A stretch of 64,000 bases of DNA, taken from the NCBI GenBank assembly GCA_029931535.1, contig JAQPZY010001664.1:5548501-5612500 (forward strand), given 5' to 3'. Source of the DNA: Margaritifera margaritifera. Lineage: Eukaryota; Mollusca; Bivalvia; Unionida; Margaritiferidae. This document shows positions 47,976 through 59,351 of the stretch, piece by piece. Positions within the stretch are counted from its first letter, which is position 1; every line of letters begins with the position of its first letter. A program made the translations under genes and the position numbers. The notes beneath the pieces were generated by a model. That model was not told where the DNA came from, did no database searches, and saw nothing but the letters and a program-made list of their open reading frames with translations.

Positions 47976-49580
47976 TTGTGTATATCAAAAGTGGCTAAAG
48001 GTTCCTGTTCATGGCGCTTGTTTGGGTTGATACATCAACTGTATGCATGCATTAACACACTTGTAATTAAACTAGAAACGTAAATGTGTATAAATCATTT
48101 CTTCTTGCAGCCCAGTTGGTTTAAAAACCCTTTGACCCAAACATGGAAAAGGTTGATTGGTAAATATTATGAGGTAGCATCATGATTTGACAGGTTTGAT
48201 AGTAACTTGTGTCACACAACTAGGTCCATGTCACAGGACTCCAAGGTAAATATATATATCTGAAATTCCTGGGATATTTCTCCATGATTTGGGATGAAAT
48301 GACCCACATTTTGTTGGAAGTGTTAGTATGCTAATATGGTCTACTAAAGAGTTCAGTAGGTAGGCCTAAATACAGTTTTTCCTCACTATACTGTGGTAAT
48401 TGGGGTTCATAAATACAGATTGCATTATATACTGAACTGCTGTATAACAAGAAAGATCAAAAATTGAATTATTTACAGTTGTACATGAAGGGGGTGGCAG
48501 TATTAAATAAAGCCCAAAACAAGATAATTATAACATGATTTATGCTCACAGAAATATATCATAGTAAGTGTGCATTAAAACTGGTCAAGTAACTCGTGTA
48601 TGAAAATAATGATTAGCTACTAAACACAGTTGTTTCTTGAATCTAGACTCATTGTGCGTTTGGTATATTTACATCTTAAGTTGATGATTAAAATCTTGTG
48701 CATCTTGTTGTCATAAATACCTCAGGCAATGTTCATTACTAATCTAGTCCCGATTTTGATCAGTGAGAGCCCTTTAGGGTCAATATTCACTCAGGAAACA
48801 TCACTTTCAGAGCTGCTGTTAAATTTTCTTTCAAATGAGTAAAGTACTCATTTAATTAGGTAATCCATAAGTATGGTATACATTTGTGTCAGATTCTTTA
48901 TTGTTAGAACCTTGGGATGTATTTGTTTGCTATTGTCAACATATGGAAGGGTATAGATAGGCAATTATTACGGTTATTTTTCATTGTATTAAAGGCTTCA
49001 AGAATGTATCTAGCACAAATAGTGTTTTCTGGCTTAAATTTTCTAAGTGTGCTTTATGTTTACTTCATACAGGACATTGCTTTTTTTGTATTATACTGGA
49101 CAATAAAAAATATACCGCAAGAGCAGAAATCTTTGCATGTTCTTCATTGTCACCTTTTACTGAAAAGTAAATGCATCCCTTAATCCTCTATCAACTTTTG
49201 TTGTATGTAGTGTGGCTTTGTAAGATGTCAAGATGTTGAGCTATGTGGTAAAATAAGCATGGATCACTAATCAAGCTCGACCAGTGACTCATAGTGTAAC
49301 CTGAGGGCTCCAGCTATTGCCAGAGAAAAACACTCATTCTTTAAAAACATTGAAGGGGGGGGGGAGAAATGTTCTTGGTATAACAATTTTTTTTTTATTT
49401 TGAAGCATTGAATTAAAGATACTGTTGGAACAAAAAGATTCTTTGACTTTGTATTGGAATAAAAACTACAGATTACAACGAAAACAAACATATCCAGTTT
49501 GGGTAATACAATAACTGCAAATCACAAAATAAAAAAAAAAAGTACCTTCTGGAGTACATGCTGTAGTATTTAAATTAACT
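47976..49580. other. Intergenic: no gene seen
   Basis: An AATAAA at about 48505 could be a distant poly(A) signal for KDM1A, but nothing supports use. An 88-codon open frame at 48917-49183 is AT-rich and unrecognised. A G tract lies at about 49356-49365. Confidence 0.45.
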
Positions 49581-49581
49581 A

Positions 49582-49690
49582 AAGTATATATGCACTTATA
49601 AGTCAAGTCTAACTGCATAATGCACCAGCAGATCTGGGTCTATGCAGTTTGTTATGAGCAATCAGTAGAACAAACACAGATCCTGATTGG
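49582..49690. mobile_element. Foldback MITE, family M copy 2 (half)
   Basis: It begins GTATATATGCACTTATAAGT and contains GCACCAGCAGATCTGGGTCT and ATGCAGTTTGTTATGAGCAA, then stops after the AACAAACACAGATCCTGAT segment. The right half is missing. Confidence 0.8.
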
Positions 49691-51305
49691 TGATGATGGC
49701 AATTTTGAGTGGCCTTTAACGAGAGCCAAACCTGGTTGAATACAGTCATGGTTAATTAGAGAAAAAGGCAGTTTGTTGCAGTTGCTGATGCCAAATTTAA
49801 ATAAAATAGTTTGATAAAATCTTTGACCTAATTGATATTGAAAGGAAATTTGATTATTTTGATATTTTTGGAATGGGGTCCACCGTGTGACCATGTTAAT
49901 ATTCCAAATTGCATTATAATGAAGGAGAGCTATACATATATTTTCAAGATGATATTAATTGCCATTGTTTTATGAACATACATGTATACTGTGCTGACTT
50001 GGACAAAATTTCTCACAACTTTTCCTTAAAATGAAAAATGTTGGGATACAGTACTTAAACTTGGACATGAAAATATTCCTTGTAGTCAAAATAAAGAGTT
50101 TAATAATGATCTAATTTTACAAAATTCATAAATTTTACTCCTGGGACAAATGAGACTTTTCTAAAGAATGAAAGATGAGGAGGATCTGTTCTATCCATGT
50201 AGATCACAATTCTAGGAAGACCTGAGGCAAGGAGACAGGCATGAAGAAAATTATGGAATAATTTTAAATTTCTGTTCTAGTTGTGAAAAAGGGGAAAAAT
50301 AAGCTAACTGTGCTACCATGGTATGTAACAGAAACACTATAAGAAACTTGAAGAGGTATTGTGAATTCCAATACAAGTTGTGACTAATCTCAACATCACT
50401 TGAACATTTTTTCTTGACAACATTCATTGTCACTGTACAATAAAATGTGTTTAAGTACTGTAAATACACAAAATACATTCATGTTTTGTTCCAAGTCAGC
50501 AGAAAGAATGAGTTTGATGTGGCATAGGGAGAAGTTGAGGCCAAGATGTATTCATAAGCCATATCAAACGAGTTCTTTTCCCCCATCTTGGTGAAGTTTT
50601 TTTTTATGTATTATATATCCCTCTTTTACACTTTCCAAATATTTTTAGCTTTATAGTGTGAATGAAATTCAAAAGTAATCGGGGGTTTACAAAAGAGCAA
50701 TTCAGTGCATGTATGAATATTGACATGCGGACATTACAGAAAACACCTTAATAGTTCCAATTTGGGTGTGTGATTGAACTTCTGTATTGAATGGTAGATC
50801 AAACATGTAAGATTAAATGGGTATGTAGTAAACTTGTGTTCTTATTCAAACTTAATAATGTAATCCACAATATTGGACTGTGGGACTTGTGCAGGTTTAT
50901 GTGTGTATGTTGAAACTTGATTGTAAGCTAGTGTATGTATGTGTAGTCAATGCATTATTTTGAAATGTTTCAAAAATTAAATTGTGTACAAGTATCCACA
51001 CACACTGGATATTAGTTATGTTTGACAGTTACTTGGGGCACCAGGGCCTAGACCAATTTTAAGTTGAGTTTAGACAGTGATCTGTACAAATGAAATTGAA
51101 ACTAATAAATAACATCTACACAGAATTAAGCACATAAGCAGGTATCTCTCTGGAATGGGCCAGCATCAATTTGTAAGAAAATGAAACCGATGCAGTTAAA
51201 CTGAATTAATTTTTTAATGGGCCCTCTACAAAACCAATTCAAATATAGTATTTGTTTTGCTCCAAGAGCAACATCAAGAGATTCTCAGCCCCTTAAATTT
51301 TCAAA
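49691..51305. other. Intergenic: no gene seen
   Basis: AT-rich sequence with chance open frames only. Confidence 0.5.
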
Positions 51306-51309
51306 TCAC

Positions 51310-52018
51310 CCATTGTTTGTATGCACCTGCACAGAGTATATTATGTTACGATGTTTTCTGTCCATTTGTTACCAATTTCATTTATGAACAATAACTCGAG
51401 TTATCCACCATCTCTAGTTACCATACTTTGGGCATGGCTTGCACGTGAGGTAGGAAAGAACCCTTTCGATTTTGGGGTCAAAAGCCCCAAAGTCAAGATC
51501 ACTGACTGAAAGAAGAAAACTGGTTTCTGCACAAAAACTCTAGTTCTCCACAATGTACAGTTACCAAACTTCGTGGATAACTTGCATTTGGGTAAGGAAG
51601 AATGCTATTGATTAAGGGGTCAAAGATCAAGGGTACTGAAAGAAGACAAATAGTTTCTGCACAAACAACTCTAGTTTTTCACCAATTACAGTTATCAAAC
51701 TTTGTGGCTGGCTTGCTCTTGGGGTAAGGAAAAACCTTGTCAATTTCAGACTCCAAAGGTCACCTGTGACTGAAGAAGAATAAAATGGTTTCCACACACA
51801 TTTGTTTTACGTTATAGACCTGGACTAAACTTCGTGGATGGCTTGTTTTTAGAGAAGGAAGAAGTCTATAAATTTTGGGGTCAGATGGTAAAGGGTCAAG
51901 GTCACTGTTCTGAAAGAAGAAAAATAGTTTCTGTGCAATAAAAATAAGTTATCTACACAGAGGACTATTACAAAATGGGAGCAAGCATATAATGTGCCAT
52001 GCATGGTACTCTTGTCTT
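51310..52018 (+). repeat. Family D tandem element 2 with head and tail
   Basis: Head with TATTATGTTACGATGTTTTC, unit anchors at 51522, 51651, 51786 and 51925 (spacing 129, 135, 139) and tail CAGAGGACTATTACAAAATG with CATGCATGGTACTCTTGTCT. It has the same organisation as 46690-47975 with fewer units. TCAAGGTCA occurs at 51896-51904. Confidence 0.92.
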
Positions 52019-52139
52019 AATTTTGTATTGCTTTATGTAGGAAAGCAGACCATTGGCCTGTCACAAGGGCCCAGTGGTTTTCTGAGCTAGAAAGATCCCT
52101 GCACTAGCAATCAAACCATGCCATAAGCTTAAGATAACA

Positions 52140-52245
52140 TTCTTGATCTCAAACTGAGACTAAACTCGGATTTCTTATGTCTGATTGGTCAGGTATCTTG
52201 ACATAAGCCAATCAGATGTCAAAATTTTAGCTGAGTTTGAGTTTC
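52140..52245. repeat. Small inverted repeat with CCAAT boxes, copy 1
   Basis: Arms CTAAACTCGGATTTCTTATG/TCTGATTGG and GCCAATCAGATGTCAAAATT/TTAGCTGAGTTTGAG are inverted around a short GTCAGGTATCTTGACATAA loop. Confidence 0.8.
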
Positions 52246-52579
52246 AGCAAAACAATCTTTTTATTACCTCCAGGTCAACTGGAATGTACATGGTAAAATG
52301 TCCTGCATTCTCAATTTAGTTTTAAGCAAGAATATTGTGCTGAGCTCAAAAATTCAAATTCAGATATGATATTGAAGTATACCTATGTAATTTAAATTCA
52401 GCATGCTAACATGGGAAATAAAGTTGGGAAGATCCTGAATATTCCATGAATCTAACTTCATTTTAATCAAAGTTTATGAATGTCAAAGTTTTCAGGCTTT
52501 GTTTTTGAGCTCAAGTTCTATACTCAAAAGGTTTTGAGAATACAGGGCCATGCCTGGATATTATAAAAAGATTATCAAG

Positions 52580-52715
52580 CACAACTCAAACTGAACTTCA
52601 GATTCAGATGTCTGATTGCTCAATGCTTGAACATTAGCCAATCAGATTAACCAATTAGATTAGCCAATCAGATGTCAGAATTTTTAGTTGAGTTTGAGTC
52701 GGACTCAATAGTCAT
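52580..52715. repeat. Small inverted repeat with CCAAT boxes, copy 2
   Basis: Same arms as copy 1: AACTCAAACTGAACTTCAGA with TGTCTGATTGCTCAATG, then GCCAATCAGATGTCAGAATT and TTAGTTGAGTTTGAG. The loop arm is expanded by extra AGCCAATCAGATT and ACCAATTAGATT units. Confidence 0.8.
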
Positions 52716-53134
52716 GAAAGTATCTTGGCTCAAAAATTGAACTATGACTTTAAAAAACTACAAAATTTAGAAGCAAGCTTGCAGTATTTGAGTATGAATG
52801 AAATTCTGCATTTAAAATGAGATATAAAGAATAAAATAATCCTTAAAATTTCAAGATTCTTACTTCAATCCAAATGAAGTCATAGAAGATCATGGGTTTT
52901 TTAAATCTGCACATTATTTCAAATTTTGTTTTCAGGTTTGAGACTATGGGTCCAGCTTCTCGACTTAATTCAATGAATCCTCTTTCAGGGCAGAATTTAG
53001 TTCAAGTGGGTTCAAATGGCTGAACTGACAAAAGAAAAGAGCTACTGCTTTATTTGATTTTAACTTTTATGACATGATTAGAAACTTGACAGCAAATTTA
53101 TCCGAGTCCAATTCACTGAATATTATGTGCAATA

Positions 53135-53215
53135 TTTGTAATTACATGTATTAGAATCCATCATTTGCACTCTACATGTATTAGAATCCATCATTTGCAC
53201 TCACATCATTTGCAC
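53135..53215. repeat. 31-bp tandem duplication
   Basis: TACATGTATTAGAATCCATC followed by ATTTGCACTC occurs twice in tandem, then a shorter CATCATTTGCACT piece. Confidence 0.9.
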
Positions 53216-53540
53216 TAGTGATGGGTAGGAAACTCTTGCTCTTGGGCTCAGAAATTGTTGGCAGAAACTTTGAAGGCAAGCCTCTTTCTTGCCTGAAATT
53301 TCTGACCCTCAAATGGGCTTTTTGTATCCCTCAATGCAATCAATTGATTACTTTTCTCTCTTATCTCTGACTGTGGCTGACAATAAAATCTTTTATAAAC
53401 TGCAATGTGCTATACTTTTGATGTACATCCTCTGGGTCAAATGCAAGATAATATCAATCAAATATCGTCCGGTGCATTCATGTGGGATAGGTTTATCCAA
53501 CATGGGGAAGCTGTATCACAAATGTAAAGGAATGAGAAAA

Positions 53541-53750
53541 ACATACTGGCTTATAAGTGGAGTCCAAATGCAAACTGCACAGACCAAATCTGCCATCACA
53601 TAATGTGCCAGCATAACAGGGTCTATGCAGTTTGTTAGGAGTAAATAGCAGAACAAACATAGACACTAATCTGCTGGCACATTATGTGATGGCAGATCAG
53701 GTTCTATGTTGTTTGCAGTTGGACTTGACTTATAAGTGAGTACATATGGT
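53541..53750. mobile_element. Foldback MITE, family M copy 3
   Basis: Left part CTTATAAGTGGAGTCCAAAT; right part GTTGGACTTGACTTATAAGT then GAGTACATATGGT. Internal inverted blocks CTGCCATCACATAATGTGCC and TGGCACATTATGTGATGGCA are almost perfectly complementary. Confidence 0.92.
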
Positions 53751-55200
53751 TAATATCACTGAAGAGTTATTGGCACACATGATTAAGGACTCTGGATGGA
53801 CACAGTTATGTAGGTAAATTTGTCCAATAAAAATCCGGTGAATTTAAAGTTAGCTTACCAAACTGCATTAAACTGTCCCATGTTGAATATGTGTACTAAA
53901 TTGCTGATATGGTAAGATCCTTAGATAAACATAATTTAAAACAGAATGGCAACATTTTATCATTTATCTAAAATGTTGCCTTTCCATTCCTAAAGCTACC
54001 TGGGTTCATTTATACTGCATTCACTTAAGCATTAGTTTTATTCCTAAAGTTGATGTGCATTTCATTATTTTTACATTTTTGGAACTTTATTTTGAATCGG
54101 CACCATATAGGGATTATTGTGCTGAGAAGCTGTTAAATGCTACTACATAAATACATACCAATAGTTGGAATATTCTTAACTTGTACAAAGTTAAATTTGT
54201 GATTTATCACATTCATAATTGTTCAAAATTGGGTTTTTGATTACAAGATTTCATGATAATCCCAGCATGATAGCATGTGACCAATATCACACGAGTAGGA
54301 ATAAACCACTAAGGCTGCAACATTTACATGTGTAAAATGCTTGGTTTAGTTTACTGCCTCTAAATGTTTACAAAACTAGCAACCATGTAAACGAACAAGC
54401 ACGTGACTATCAGTGATGCAGGAACTATCCATTCCAATTAGATAATATTTTTTAGTTAGTTTGTTTAGTAAGATTTTTCTGTTAAATTGTAAAGCATGGA
54501 TTATTTTACACTAAATGTGGAATCTCTAGAAAAAGCCAAAGTTGACAAGAATTGGTTGCACCGCACATTACACATCAGGCTGATTCACTGATAATGCTGA
54601 CAACAATTTCTTTAAACGATATTATGTAACTTTGAAAAATATGTTTGTTAACTGAACCGTTGATGGGTAGCACTTTATTATAAAGAAACATTGTGTCAAA
54701 TCTGTAAACAACTGCACTTTCTTATTGTAATTATAGAGCCTACAAAAGCATATAAAGTGCATGTCCAGGCAGAATGTCGAGTTGCATTATCAATTTTTTC
54801 ATGTACATGTATGTAGCAGAACAAAAAGATGATATGACAATCGTAAGGATGCTTTACCTAAATTGTCAGATATATTCAGAAAAGATATCTTAAAAACCTG
54901 TGATAATAAAAGGCACAAGACTTAAAGCAAATGAAATAATCACAAAATGAGCAAGATACTGCATACATCATGTCAATTATTTACATATAAATACCCATCA
55001 ACTCCAAGCCTAATGTGTAGATCATGGGAAAGATTGAGTTTAACATCATTTTGATTAAATGGAGTTGCTTTGATTATTGCATACTGTGTACATATTTAGA
55101 AATTTTTGTAAATGCTGCAGCCTTAAAAACCACCAGTTCTAGCTATCTGAGTTGATGTTTTCACTGTTTTGATCATAAAGTACTAAATTCTGTTTTGTTA
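53751..55200. other. Intergenic: presumed IBA57 3' UTR side, no other gene
   Basis: A minus-strand AATAAA (TTTATT on the plus strand at about 54673) lies some 525 bp beyond the IBA57 stop and is a candidate poly(A) signal. No coding structure was recognised. Confidence 0.4.
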
Positions 55201-55408
55201 TCAATGATCTTTTGCCCACCAAGAAGGGGTTACAGACTTCATTGTCACTATGTTGCCATTCTTATCTTTCACTTGTAAAGTTCCTGTCACATCAGCCAAG
55301 CGAAGCAAAGCTAAACCATATAATCCTACAGAGTTTCTGAATTTCCCAACACTTTTCCCATTTTCATCCAAAACTGTCTCCCCAGGTTCAATCTGCCCTG
55401 TTGATGCT
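55201..55408 (-). CDS. IBA57: IBA57 terminal exon (GcvT-like C-terminal barrel)
   Basis: Minus strand. After one base completing a Lys codon it encodes ASTGQIEPGETVLDENGKSV, GKFRNSVGLYGLALLRL and a region ending TPSWWAKDH before the stop. It matches the end of IBA57/CAF17: a GxTV turn, GKFR, GLALLR, and a final xxWW. IBA57 acts in the mitochondrial matrix with ISCA1 and ISCA2 in 4Fe-4S cluster assembly; it has a folate-binding YgfZ/GcvT fold. The acceptor on the minus strand is a T-rich tract ending CAG, directly before AGCATCAACAGG. The longer open frame continuing to 55617 is intron read-through and not coding. Confidence 0.93.
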
Positions 55409-55953
55409 CTGAAAAAAAAGGAAATCTGTAACTTTTGTACAAGTTGCTTGCAGTATGTGACACCATTTTTGTAACTATGTTTCATTTCATTTTCCATGTC
55501 AAATTTCTCAAATAGAGCAGCTGCTAAATTGTTGAAAACAGAACTTAGAAAATCAGGGTAATAAACATCGTTATGTTTTAAACTCGGAATATATTTCTTA
55601 AGACACAAAGCAGTCATCTTAAAGAATTTAAATCACAAGTGTTATTCCAGAAATAGCATTATGGGTGCTTGTGGGTTGAACTGCATTTTCTTCAATAAGT
55701 CTGTGGTATTCTCAATTAAATTCTGACAGGTGGTGGGCCTTATAACAAAATATAATAAAGTGCTCCATCTCCCCCCCCCCCACCAATTAGTATTTCTAAC
55801 AAACTATAATGATGAATGCCAATTCAAACACCTCCAATGCAAACTGTTTTCCAAATGATGTCATAAAAACAATGCCATTACCTGCACAAACCATTTTACC
55901 CTGGGTTCAACCTCATTTTGAATTACTATTCTTTTTAGTTTGGCAATGAATTA

Positions 55954-57485
55954 CAGTGAAACCCTGCTATAACACGTTTTATTATAGCATGAATTCGGAT
56001 ATAGCACGATCGTCACGTGGCTCCCAAAATTTTGCAATAATTTCACCTATTTTTTGAAGTAATGCAAAGCTTTAGTGCCAAAATAAATGTTTGATTTAAT
56101 AATTTGGCAACATGTGTTGTATTCTTGAAGAACAAAAAATATTCTTGCTTACTTTTGAAAAGATATCTCCTTAACAAGATGATAATTGTTAATCTGATTA
56201 TTATTGAACAATCAACAATAAAGCCATTAGGTCTTTTTTGCATTTGTCTTCAATGCATTCTGTGAACAATTGTTGCTCAGTCCTGGTTAAACAATAGCCA
56301 ACAAATGTTTGCTCAGTCATCTGGCATACTCATCCAAGCACCAAAACAATGCAGAGGTCTTAAAAGTTTCTCGCCGGAATTTATAAATCAATTAATTTAC
56401 CCACCTATTTAAAGGAAACAATAGACCACCAATGTCTGCTCAATCAACTGTCATACTCACCTATTAACAGAAGCTCCAAATCACTTGTATACACAACCCA
56501 CTGTAATGGTAAAGTTACATGCATATACATGAGGGAATTGCTTATAATCCAACATACAGCTCCCTGTTTTAGCTCTGTGTAGTGCAAAGTTATAGTTATA
56601 AATAAAATTTCAATTAATGTTGGGTTTATTTTATAAAAAAATTTCTCCTGTCTTTTGGAGAATGACTCAACTGTTTTTATGGAGATCACTCTTTACCCAT
56701 GAAATTCAATGGTTTACTCCCATACTGGGTCCAGGCAATTATACAATAACTGTTCCAGTGTCAATCAAAAGTACATTATGAGGTCAATACTTCTGACCTA
56801 GTTACAAGTTAAAAGAAATTGTATTTAACATCCGTGGTCTGGGTAAAATACATAAAACTGATTCTGTATACTATTTTACCAACATTGTATGCATTTTCAG
56901 TTAAAGTATTTTTCAAGCTAATACATTTTTTTTTATAGAAACTGCCAATGTCTGATATAAGCTTTTTATTGCCAGTAAAAGAAAAATCAGACCCTTTGGA
57001 CATGTCCAGCAAATATGAATGTTTCGGAAATAGTGTTTCCTAAGTTAGTGCGAGTGTATTAGCAAGAAATTAAATATTTGGATTTGAATGGAATCTAGCA
57101 GAAAAATTCTATACACTATGCTTCTTTGTGCATATTTTAGATGGAATTGTTATTATGGATACCATGAGATCAGCTGGTGAGTACACTTAAGTTGCCAGTT
57201 TTCTTGTACACATATATGCATGTATCAATGAACGGTTCTCTGCAACAACAATAAAAAGATTAAATATGTAAAAACCATTTTAAGTATTTCTCATTTAAAA
57301 TGCATCAAGTTGGTAACTGCATTAATGAAGTCCGCAGTTCCCCCACCCCCCCATTGCATACTTAAGAGGATACATATTCAATATTTTCTTCAGTTGACTA
57401 ACTTGGTTGGATATAGCATGGTTCGGTACATAGCACGATAGCACTTAATGGACCCCGGCCATTGTGTTATAGCGGGGATTCACTG
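55954..57485. mobile_element. pogo-type nonautonomous element in IBA57 intron
   Basis: Termini CAGTGAAACCCTGCTATAAC and TTATAGCGGGGATTCACTG are inverted repeats, flanked by TA (55952-55953 and 57486-57487). Subterminal GGATATAGCACGAT and GGATATAGCATGGTTCGG motifs occur near both ends. It is 1,532 bp long, with no transposase recognised. A fragment occurs at 17521. Confidence 0.92.
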
Positions 57486-57657
57486 TATTGACAAAAACAT
57501 AAATTCACAATGATTGTGATAAACCTGGTGGCTTCTGTTAAATTTTTATATTACCTGTTACTTTTGACCAATTCTTTCTCACAAAAGCTGTATGGGGAGG
57601 TAACCCACTGAGGAGTTTGAATCCCAATTCAAAAATAATTTCTGATGTTATAGCATC

Positions 57658-57689
57658 CTACATATTATTGTTTTAACAATAATATGTAG
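57658..57689. other. Perfect 15-bp-arm hairpin
   Basis: CTACATATTATTGTT, a TT loop, then AACAATAATATGTAG: a perfect palindrome in AT-rich intron sequence. Confidence 0.9.
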
Positions 57690-58827
57690 AACCTTAATGA
57701 AGCTTAGTTACAGTATCAAATCTTTACTTCAGTATCAAAACTTCTAAGAATATTTGGATCATACACAATAAAATAAGTTTGACTTAAGAAATTTGCATGG
57801 TCATCTTGCTTTGAGTTATTCACAAATTTTATTTCCCCCCTTTTTATTCTACAAATCTGGACCATTTTTGGCTAAAATTACATGGCAAAATATCCAGGTT
57901 TATTACTAATATCCCATTCTCCACAGCAGTGTGCAATTTATGACACTAATTGATCAACCATCATCCATAACTTTATTTTTTTTGGCATTAAGTAATACTT
58001 CAAGGAAAATTAAAGAGTAGAACATTACAATTAGTGTATACTACAAATGACTGACCACAATTGTGAATGTTTTTACAAATTATTGAATTCAAGTTGATCT
58101 TGATGAAATGGAAATAACAATAATCAAACTTAGGAGATTTCTCAGGAAATCTGGACAAATGTAACCCAAAGAATGCCGTTCCCTGACACAAGTTCAATAC
58201 TCTGTATTTGCAGATACCATAATTCACTATTAACTGATAGAGAGACATCTCCCTTAGCCTGCCTACCAGGTGTCACACAAACAAGACAAGACAGTGACCA
58301 AACTGTTTATATTTACATTTGCCAGTACTTTCATTATTCCACTGAATTAAATTCTATTTAGTAACATTTTATAAACTGGGGATTCACTCATGCATGAAAT
58401 ATGGCTTTTACGATTTCTGTATATATATTTATGAAAAATGTCTGTTCAGCATTAATGATGTATTTGAGAGATGGAAATTTGGCTGTGTTTTGTAGGTTTA
58501 TGAACATTTATTCATATGGTTTGCAAATAAAGAAATGTCTATACAGTGTCTAAATTGAACTCTAACAAACAAGTTCCAACTCACTGTTCATGAATGTCAA
58601 ACTTTTTTCAATTTTACATGCTATACAACTGGACTTCTTCAATTCTCTATTCCAGTACTTAAACAGATTAAAATTGTTTTTCAAATCTGAAAAGACGGCT
58701 ATTGAAAAGATGTAAAAAAAATCTTAGTATGTAGCTGCTTGCTCTTGCAGTTATAAATTTGTTGATTCTTCCAAATCTGGTGTGGTCATCCTGCTGTGCA
58801 TATATGTTTTGCAAGTATTTCCCTTAC

Positions 58828-58927
58828 TTGTCCAGAGTGACTGGCATGAGTCTCTTCCTAATGACACCTGTATGGTGAGTTCTGGCAGTCAGCTCCTGGC
58901 CAAGGTAACAACCCTTGTCAAAACTCA
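58828..58927 (-). CDS. IBA57: IBA57 exon with KGCYLGQE signature
   Basis: Minus strand. It encodes [20 protein letters not shown] followed by [12 protein letters not shown], then two bases of a Lys codon completed by the terminal exon. KGC(Y/F)xGQE is the defining motif of the YgfZ/CAF17/IBA57 family; its Cys is conserved and needed for Fe-S maturation function. Human IBA57 has [20 protein letters not shown] here. The exon is 100 bp: two bases completing a codon (Val expected), 32 codons, two bases. The acceptor is TTTTCAG and the donor GTAAGG on the minus strand. The upstream exon(s) were looked for up to 64000 and not recognised. Confidence 0.96.
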
Positions 58928-59132
58928 CTGAAAAGGATAAGATTGCATTAAAACTTTATGTCCATTTTACAACAAGTTCTCAAAATGTATTTCATCTACT
59001 TGTGACAGCTCAGATGTTAGTACTGGGTTTTCTTTGAGGTGGAACATAAGAATTAAGTAGCACTAGGCAAACAATATTGCTGTACAGACTGCTTGGGAAT
59101 CGCACTTGGTAGCAAAAACAGTTGAGAGACGT

Positions 59133-59351
59133 ACTGTATATACTCTTGTATAAGCTGATACCAACTGCAAACTGCATAGACCCCGATCTGCCGTCGCATA
59201 ATGCGCTGGCAGATCTGGGTCTATGCAGTTTGTAAGGACTAATCAGTAGAACAAACAACATAGACCCTGATCTGCTGGTGCATTATGCGATGGCAGATCA
59301 GGGTCTATGCTGTTTGCATTTGGACCCGACTTACACGCGAGTATATATGGT
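59133..59351. mobile_element. Foldback MITE, family M copy 4 (complete)
   Basis: It starts ACTGTATATACTC and ends GAGTATATATGGT. Two internal inverted pairs, CTGCCGTCGCATAATGCGC with GCATTATGCGATGGCAG, and CAGATCTGGGTCTATGCAGT with GCATAGACCC-type arms, make a nested hairpin. It lies upstream of the last recognised IBA57 exon. Confidence 0.93.

Larger units (their letters stand above)
55409..58827 (-). other. IBA57: IBA57 intron
   Basis: A 3,419-bp intron with GT donor (58827-58826) and AG acceptor. It contains a poly-C tract (about 55770-55781), the pogo-type element 55954-57485 and a perfect hairpin at 57658-57689. No other exon was seen. Confidence 0.85.

Noticed and set aside
48505..48510. 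KDM1A poly(A) signal
   Set aside because: An AATAAA about 2 kb past the stop, beyond a complete family D element; there is no supporting downstream element, so it is mentioned only as a possibility.
55409..55617. N-terminal extension of the IBA57 terminal exon open frame
   Set aside because: It reads through the polypyrimidine tract and acceptor; the 58828-58927 exon joins at 55408 and restores the family sequence.
57133..57175. Exon-like segment with TTTTAG acceptor and GTGAGT donor
   Set aside because: It lies inside the pogo-type element, is only ~40 bp and encodes nothing recognisable.
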